Both the position numbers and the translations under genes were made by a program. From positions 1 to 64,000 of the forward strand of contig NZ_CAJHCP010000011.1 of NCBI RefSeq assembly GCF_904848625.1: a stretch of DNA of 64,000 nucleotides. The letters are read 5' to 3'. The first letter of the stretch is position 1, and every line of letters starts with the position of its first letter. A model generated the notes under the pieces. It ran no database searches, was not told the DNA's origin, and saw nothing but the letters and a program-made list of their open reading frames with translations. Positions 59,533-64,000 of this stretch are shown one piece after another. Source of the DNA: Paraburkholderia metrosideri. GTDB taxonomy: Bacteria; Pseudomonadota; Gammaproteobacteria; Burkholderiales; Burkholderiaceae.

Positions 59533-59908
59533 ATGCTTCGCTGTGTGGTTTGCAGCGTAGCGTTGGTAGCGTCAGCGGCCAAAGCCACAGTCGGCAAAAG
59601 ACCAGAAAAAGCGCCTTCGGGCGCTTTTTTTTCGTCTGTACGTTTCGACTGGTATTCTCCAAATCGGGGATGGCGCCCACTGTTACGCCGTGCTGAGCCG
59701 GCCGGTGTAGAGGCGGCATGGCTATCGACGCCTTCGTCTGTGTGCGCTCCTGGCAACAATCATCTCGTGTAAGGCCGCAATCCGCCAGTTCCTGCCCAGC
59801 CGCGAGGGCTTCAATTACAATACGGGTCACTTCGGCGCGGGCAACACCCCTGGCGCGACGCGTCATCAGGCCGGCGTCACTCCGCAATTGCCGTCAAGAG
59901 ACCTACTC
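59533..59908. other. Intergenic region between ihfB and lapA
   Basis: About 375 bp. It holds the ihfB terminator and, presumably, the promoter for lapA-lapB. A minus-strand frame (59447-59887) spans it but shows no family and crosses the terminator, so it is not called. Confidence 0.6.
59606..59633 (+). terminator. Rho-independent terminator of the rpsA-ihfB operon
   Basis: AAAAAGCGCC (59606-59615), loop TTCG, GGCGCTTTTT (59620-59629), followed by more T. A UUCG tetraloop makes it very stable. Confidence 0.94.
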
Positions 59909-60202
59909 ATGAAATTTATCGTCTGGTTGATCCGTGTGCTGGTGTTCGTGCTGCTGCTCGTGCTGGCACTCTCCAATACACAACCTGCTACGCTGAATTT
60001 CCTCGCTGGCTATGCGTGGTCGGCGCCTTTGATCCTGATTGGCCTCGCGTTTTTTGTCGTGGGGCTGCTGGCCGGGCTGGTGTCGGCCATGCCTGCCGTG
60101 GTGCGTTTGCGCATGGAGAATGGCCGGCTCAAACGCGAGTTGCGCGTGGCGCGTGAAACGCCGGTCGTGGTCGAACAACCGCCCATGCCGCCGCTGATCT
60201 GA
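59909..60202 (+). CDS. lapA: LapA-domain inner-membrane protein
   Basis: 97 residues from the ATG at 59909 (MKFIVWLIRVLVFVLLLVLA). Two membrane helices (about 4-22 and 42-65) are separated by the short loop SNTQPATLNFLAGY, the LapA (DUF1049) signature, and followed by a cytoplasmic Arg-rich helix and a Pro-rich end. LapA works with LapB in control of lipopolysaccharide assembly and LpxC level. lapB starts 79 bp later, the usual pairing. Confidence 0.9.
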   Translation: MKFIVWLIRVLVFVLLLVLALSNTQPATLNFLAGYAWSAPLILIGLAFFVVGLLAGLVSAMPAVVRLRMENGRLKRELRVARETPVVVEQPPMPPLI

Positions 60203-60280
60203 TATTTCTTCTGCCGCGCGGTTTGAGCGCGGCTTTCCGTTCCCGCTTTCCGGCACTCCCGGCACTTTTGCATTTATCGC

Positions 60281-61456
60281 ATGGATCTAGACTTCTGGTG
60301 GCTGCTCGTCATACCCGTCGCGTTTGCGTTCGGCTGGATGGCTGCGCGCTACGACCTCAAGACGCTGCTGTCCGAGAGCGCAAACCTGCCGCGTTCGTAT
60401 TTCCGCGGCCTGAATTTCCTGCTCAACGAGCAACCCGATCAGGCAATCGACGCGTTCATCGAAGTGGTCAAACTCGATCCCGAAACGATCGAATTGCATT
60501 TCGCATTGGGCAATCTGTTCCGTCGGCGCGGCGAAACGGATCGCGCGATCCGCGTGCATCAGAATCTGCTGAGCCGGGCCGACCTGCCGGTTACCGAGCG
60601 CGACCACGCGTTATACGAACTGGGTCAGGACTTTCTGAAGGCGGGTCTGCTGGATCGGGCGGAAGAGACGTTCCGCTCGCTCGAAACCGGCGACTATGCG
60701 CTAGGCGCACAACGCGCGCTCCTCACCATCTACGAAATCGAGAAGGACTGGGTGAAATCGATCGACACCGCCCGTCATCTCGAAACGATGGGCGCCGAAT
60801 CGCTCGACAAGGAAATCGCGCAGTTCCATTGCGAACTCGCTCAGGAAGCGTTGCAGCAGAAAAACGCTGATGAGGCTCGCCGTCAACTCGGCTTGGCGCT
60901 CAAGGCAAATCCGACCAACGTGCGCGCCACGATCCTGTTCGGCGACGTCGACGCCGCGGGTGGCGCTCAGGAAGCGGCGATCACGCAGTGGCGACGCGTC
61001 GAGGAACAGAATCCGGCCTATCTGCCGCTCGTCGCGGAAAAGCTGATGAAGGCTTATGAGGCACTGGGCCGCGCGCAGGAAGGCGCCGATCTGCTGACGA
61101 CCTGGGTGGACCGTCATCCGACGAACGATCTGCTCGACGTCGCCTATCAGCATGTCGCATCGTTGCGCGGGCCTGAAGCAGCGCACGCGTTGGCACGCGC
61201 GCAGATGCAGAAGTCGCCGAATCTGGCCGGCATGACGCGTTTGCTCGAAGCGCAGCAGGCCGTCGCCGAAGAGCCGCGCCGCAGCGAACTCGAACTGATG
61301 CGCACGCTGATCCGTCAGCGCACCAAAAATCTGCCCCGCTATACGTGCCAGAATTGTGGTTTCAGGGCGCGGCTTTTTTACTGGCAATGCCCTGGCTGTA
61401 GCGGTTGGGAGACCTACGCTCCCCGCCGTGTCGAACCGATTGCGGCGTCGAGCTGA
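60281..61456 (+). CDS. lapB: Lipopolysaccharide assembly protein B
   Basis: 391 residues. An N-terminal membrane anchor (WWLLVIPVAFAFGWMAARYD, about 6-25) leads into TPR repeats (for example SYFRGLNFLLNEQPDQAIDA and HFALGNLFRRRGETDRAIRV). It ends in a rubredoxin-type metal site with CQNCGFRARLFYWQCPGCSG (two CxxC pairs, about 364-381). In E. coli LapB (YciM) directs FtsH to degrade LpxC and coordinates LPS synthesis. The C-terminal metal site and length are as in the family. It follows lapA. Confidence 0.95.
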   Translation: MDLDFWWLLVIPVAFAFGWMAARYDLKTLLSESANLPRSYFRGLNFLLNEQPDQAIDAFIEVVKLDPETIELHFALGNLFRRRGETDRAIRVHQNLLSRADLPVTERDHALYELGQDFLKAGLLDRAEETFRSLETGDYALGAQRALLTIYEIEKDWVKSIDTARHLETMGAESLDKEIAQFHCELAQEALQQKNADEARRQLGLALKANPTNVRATILFGDVDAAGGAQEAAITQWRRVEEQNPAYLPLVAEKLMKAYEALGRAQEGADLLTTWVDRHPTNDLLDVAYQHVASLRGPEAAHALARAQMQKSPNLAGMTRLLEAQQAVAEEPRRSELELMRTLIRQRTKNLPRYTCQNCGFRARLFYWQCPGCSGWETYAPRRVEPIAASS

Positions 61457-61629
61457 CCCGGGCGACATGATGTGACCACTGCGACCGCGCCGGCGTTGAC
61501 CCGTGCGGCCGTCGCGCAGAGCTGCATCGGCGTGCCATAGGCAGCGCGACGGTGGCCTGGCAGGCGCGGGCAGAATTTGCCACGGTTTCATCATCGGCAT
61601 CATCACCGAAACCTTCTAGCGGAAAGCGT

Positions 61630-63033
61630 ATGAAAATTACCATCATCGGCACTGGCTATGTGGGCCTCGTCACTGGCGCGTGTCTCGCCGAGATCGGCAA
61701 TGACGTGTTCTGCCTCGACGTCGATCCGCGCAAGATCGAAATTCTCAATAACGGCGGCGTGCCGATTCACGAGCCGGGCTTGCAGGAAATCATCGCCCGC
61801 ACGCGTGCGGCCGGCCGCATCACGTTTTCGACCGATATCGAAGCGAGCGTGGCGCACGGCGACGTGCAATTCATCGCGGTCGGCACCCCGCCTGATGAAG
61901 ACGGCTCGGCCGATCTGCAATATGTGCTCGAAGCGGCCCGCAACATCGGCCGCACGATGAACGGCTTCAAGGTCATCGTCGACAAATCGACGGTGCCGGT
62001 CGGCACCGCGCAGCGTGTGCGCGCGGTGGTCGAAGAAGAGCTGGCCAAGCGGGGTCTTGCCAACAGCGAACAGCACCGTTTCTCGGTGGTGTCGAACCCG
62101 GAGTTTCTGAAGGAAGGCGCAGCGGTCGACGACTTCATGCGTCCCGACCGCATCGTGCTGGGGGTCGACGAAGACGAAGCCGGCCAGCGCGCGCGCGAAA
62201 TGATCAAGCGCCTGTACGCACCGTTCAACCGCAATCACGAACGCACGCTGTATATGGACGTGCGCTCGGCCGAATTCACGAAATACGCCGCTAACGCCAT
62301 GCTCGCCACGCGCATCTCGTTCATGAACGAGATGTCGAATCTGGCGGATCGCGTTGGCGCGGATATCGAATCGGTGCGGCGCGGGATCGGCTCGGACCCG
62401 CGCATCGGGTATCACTTTCTGTATGCCGGTTGCGGCTACGGCGGCTCGTGCTTCCCGAAGGACGTGCAGGCGCTGATCCGCACCGCGAGCGAAAGCGGCC
62501 ACAACCTGCGCATTCTCGAAGCAGTCGAGGAAGTGAACTACAAGCAGAAGGACGTGCTGGTCCAGAAGATCACGGCGAAGCTCGGCGAAGACCTGAGCGG
62601 TCGCGCGTTTGCCGTGTGGGGCCTCGCGTTCAAGCCGAATACCGACGACATGCGCGAAGCGCCGAGCCGTCGCGTGATCGCTGAATTGCTGGCGCGCGGC
62701 GCCCACGTGCGCGCGTACGACCCGGTCGCCGTAGCGGAAGCACGCCGTGTGTTCGCGATGGATCTGCACGCGGCGCCGGAGCAGCTCGCGCGCCTCACTT
62801 TCACGAGCACGCAGGATGAAACGCTCACGGCCGCCGACGCATTGGTGATCGTGACTGAGTGGAAAGAATTCAAGAGTCCCGATTTCGCGCATCTGAAATC
62901 GGTACTGAAGTCGCCGCTGATTTTCGACGGCCGCAACCTGTACGAACCGGACGCGATGACCGAACTCGGCATCGACTATCACTCGATTGGACGCCCTTAT
63001 GCCCAACCCTCTGAACTTCCGGCCGATGCCTGA
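61630..63033 (+). CDS. ugd: UDP-glucose 6-dehydrogenase
   Basis: 467 residues from the ATG at 61630 (MKITIIGTGYVGLVTGACLA). It oxidises UDP-glucose to UDP-glucuronate in two NAD-dependent steps, for surface polysaccharide and aminoarabinose synthesis. The NAD fold is GTGYVGL at the start; VDKSTVPVGTAQRVRAVVEE, VSNPEFLKEGAAVDDFMRPD and EFTKYAANAMLATRISFMNE follow. The catalytic Cys is in GCGYGGSCFPKDVQALIRTA near residue 277. Its end overlaps the next gene's start by up to 35 bp, so the two are coupled. Confidence 0.97.
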   Translation: MKITIIGTGYVGLVTGACLAEIGNDVFCLDVDPRKIEILNNGGVPIHEPGLQEIIARTRAAGRITFSTDIEASVAHGDVQFIAVGTPPDEDGSADLQYVLEAARNIGRTMNGFKVIVDKSTVPVGTAQRVRAVVEEELAKRGLANSEQHRFSVVSNPEFLKEGAAVDDFMRPDRIVLGVDEDEAGQRAREMIKRLYAPFNRNHERTLYMDVRSAEFTKYAANAMLATRISFMNEMSNLADRVGADIESVRRGIGSDPRIGYHFLYAGCGYGGSCFPKDVQALIRTASESGHNLRILEAVEEVNYKQKDVLVQKITAKLGEDLSGRAFAVWGLAFKPNTDDMREAPSRRVIAELLARGAHVRAYDPVAVAEARRVFAMDLHAAPEQLARLTFTSTQDETLTAADALVIVTEWKEFKSPDFAHLKSVLKSPLIFDGRNLYEPDAMTELGIDYHSIGRPYAQPSELPADA

Positions 63034-64000
63034 CGCCGTGCCCGCGACCTCTGCGCCCACACCGGCACCCGAGCTCACCGTGGTGCCGCGCCAGCAACTG
63101 GGCGCAGCGCGCGTGCTGGTGGTCGGCGACGTGATGCTCGACCGCTACTGGTTCGGCGACGTGAATCGTATTTCGCCGGAAGCACCGGTGCCTGTGGTGC
63201 ATGTGCAGCGTCAGGAGGATCGCCTGGGCGGCGCGGCGAACGTCGCGCGCAACGCGGTCGCGCTGGGCGCGCAAGCCGGGTTGCTCTGCGTGGTCGGCCA
63301 TGACGAGCCAGGCGAGCGCATCGTCCAGTTGCTCGGCGAGAGCGGAGTCACGCCGCATCTCGAACGCGATCCGGCGTTGCTCACCACGATCAAATTGCGC
63401 GTGTTGTCGCGTCAGCAGCAACTGCTGCGGGTCGATTTCGAAAACTCGCCGGCGCACGAAGTGCTGCTCGCGGGTCTCGCGCGTTTCGACGAATTGCTGC
63501 CGTCGCACGATGTGATTCTGATGTCCGATTACGCGAAGGGCGGATTGACGCACGTCACGCAGATGATCGCGAAAGCGCATGCCGCAGGCAAACCGGTGCT
63601 GGTCGATCCGAAGGGCGACGACTGGGAGCGCTATCGCGGCGCGACGCTGATCACGCCGAATCGCGCCGAATTGCGTGAAGTCGTCGGTCAATGGAAATCC
63701 GAAGAAGACCTGATCGCGCGGGTGACGAAACTACGCGCCGATTTGCAGTTCAAGGCGTTGTTGCTGACGCGTTCGGAAGAGGGCATGACGCTCTTCTCCG
63801 ACGACGGCATCCTGCACGCTTCGGCCGTAGCACGCGAAGTGTATGATGTCTCGGGTGCCGGCGACACCGTGATCGCCACGCTCGCGGCCATGCTGGGCGC
63901 GGGTCTCACGCTGGTCGAAGCGGTCGGGTTAGCGAATCGCGCAGCCGGTATCGTGGTCGGCAAACTCGGTACCGCCACCGTCGACTACGACGAACTCTTT
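62999..64000 (+). CDS. rfaE: D-glycero-beta-D-manno-heptose-7-phosphate kinase, 3' end beyond window
   Basis: 334 codons are present and the frame is open to the window edge. The start is ATG 62999 (inside ugd) or ATG 63026 (MPDAVPATSAPTPAPELTVV). It is a PfkB/ribokinase-family domain: ARVLVVGDVMLDRYWFGDVN, RISPEAPVPVVHVQRQEDRL, GGAANVARNAVALGAQAGLL, LVDPKGDDWERYRGATLITP and the anion-hole/base motif VYDVSGAGDTVIATLAAMLG. This is the RfaE1/HldE kinase part, which makes heptose-1,7-bisphosphate for the LPS inner core. Whether a second nucleotidyltransferase domain follows, as in bifunctional HldE, lies outside the window; in Burkholderia the two are usually separate genes. Confidence 0.93.
   Translation, partial: MPNPLNFRPMPDAVPATSAPTPAPELTVVPRQQLGAARVLVVGDVMLDRYWFGDVNRISPEAPVPVVHVQRQEDRLGGAANVARNAVALGAQAGLLCVVGHDEPGERIVQLLGESGVTPHLERDPALLTTIKLRVLSRQQQLLRVDFENSPAHEVLLAGLARFDELLPSHDVILMSDYAKGGLTHVTQMIAKAHAAGKPVLVDPKGDDWERYRGATLITPNRAELREVVGQWKSEEDLIARVTKLRADLQFKALLLTRSEEGMTLFSDDGILHASAVAREVYDVSGAGDTVIATLAAMLGAGLTLVEAVGLANRAAGIVVGKLGTATVDYDELF

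Noticed and set aside
59447..59887. Minus-strand gene between ihfB and lapA
   Set aside because: It overlaps the 3' end of ihfB and the terminator, has no family resemblance, and shows the Arg/Pro-rich composition of a shadow frame.

Overview
The window is GC-rich chromosomal DNA from a Burkholderiaceae bacterium, most likely Paraburkholderia or Burkholderia. The main evidence is the gene order ompA < > gyrA - DUF2059 - serC - pheA - hisC - tyrA - aroA - cmk - rpsA - ihfB - lapA - lapB - ugd - rfaE, which is typical of that family. It is supported by the soluble NAD-dependent formate dehydrogenase (fdsGBAD), the split xanthine dehydrogenase operon and a beta-proteobacterial tmRNA. No database search was possible, so product names rest on motifs, lengths and gene order.

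Layout. 1-109: the end of an IS3-family insertion sequence, 46 bp past the pepN stop. 156-3798: pepN and a DUF4136 lipoprotein. 3918-11685: a minus-strand purine salvage/catabolism block (xdhA-xdhB-xdhC-adenine deaminase-guanine deaminase) that converts adenine and guanine to urate. 11933-12058: a 12-bp tandem repeat, then dsbB. 12807-17064: a minus-strand catabolic operon of unknown substrate (DUF2848 - MFS - GntR - amidase). 17274-25718: a Kef-like antiporter, a class I glutamine amidotransferase with a long disordered front, a DUF2968 protein, an unknown single-pass membrane protein, a GNAT acetyltransferase and a CitA-like MFS carrier. 26000-29755: a TPR/glycosyltransferase-like protein divergent from a flavin monooxygenase. 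29787-36322: fdsGBAD formate dehydrogenase with a divergent ModE/PBP-type regulator. 36430-37173: two small exported proteins.

37174-43699 is the most unusual part. An AT-rich stretch precedes a tiny gene for a double-glycine peptide with two cysteines and an Ala/Pro/Thr tail. It is followed in the same direction by a diverged LpxL/HtrB-like acyltransferase, an HlyD-type adaptor, an ABC exporter with an intact C39 peptidase domain, and a TolC-type channel. This looks like a self-contained system that makes, possibly acylates, trims and exports a small peptide. It resembles the RaxX/RaxST/RaxABC layout, with an acyltransferase-like protein in place of the sulfotransferase.

43796-64000 is core genome: ssrA (tmRNA), gph, ubiG, an OmpA-family protein, gyrA, and the serC-to-ihfB supraoperon for serine, aromatic amino acids, CMP kinase, ribosomal protein S1 and IHF-beta. 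It continues into lapA/lapB, UDP-glucose dehydrogenase and a heptose-7-phosphate kinase cut by the window end.
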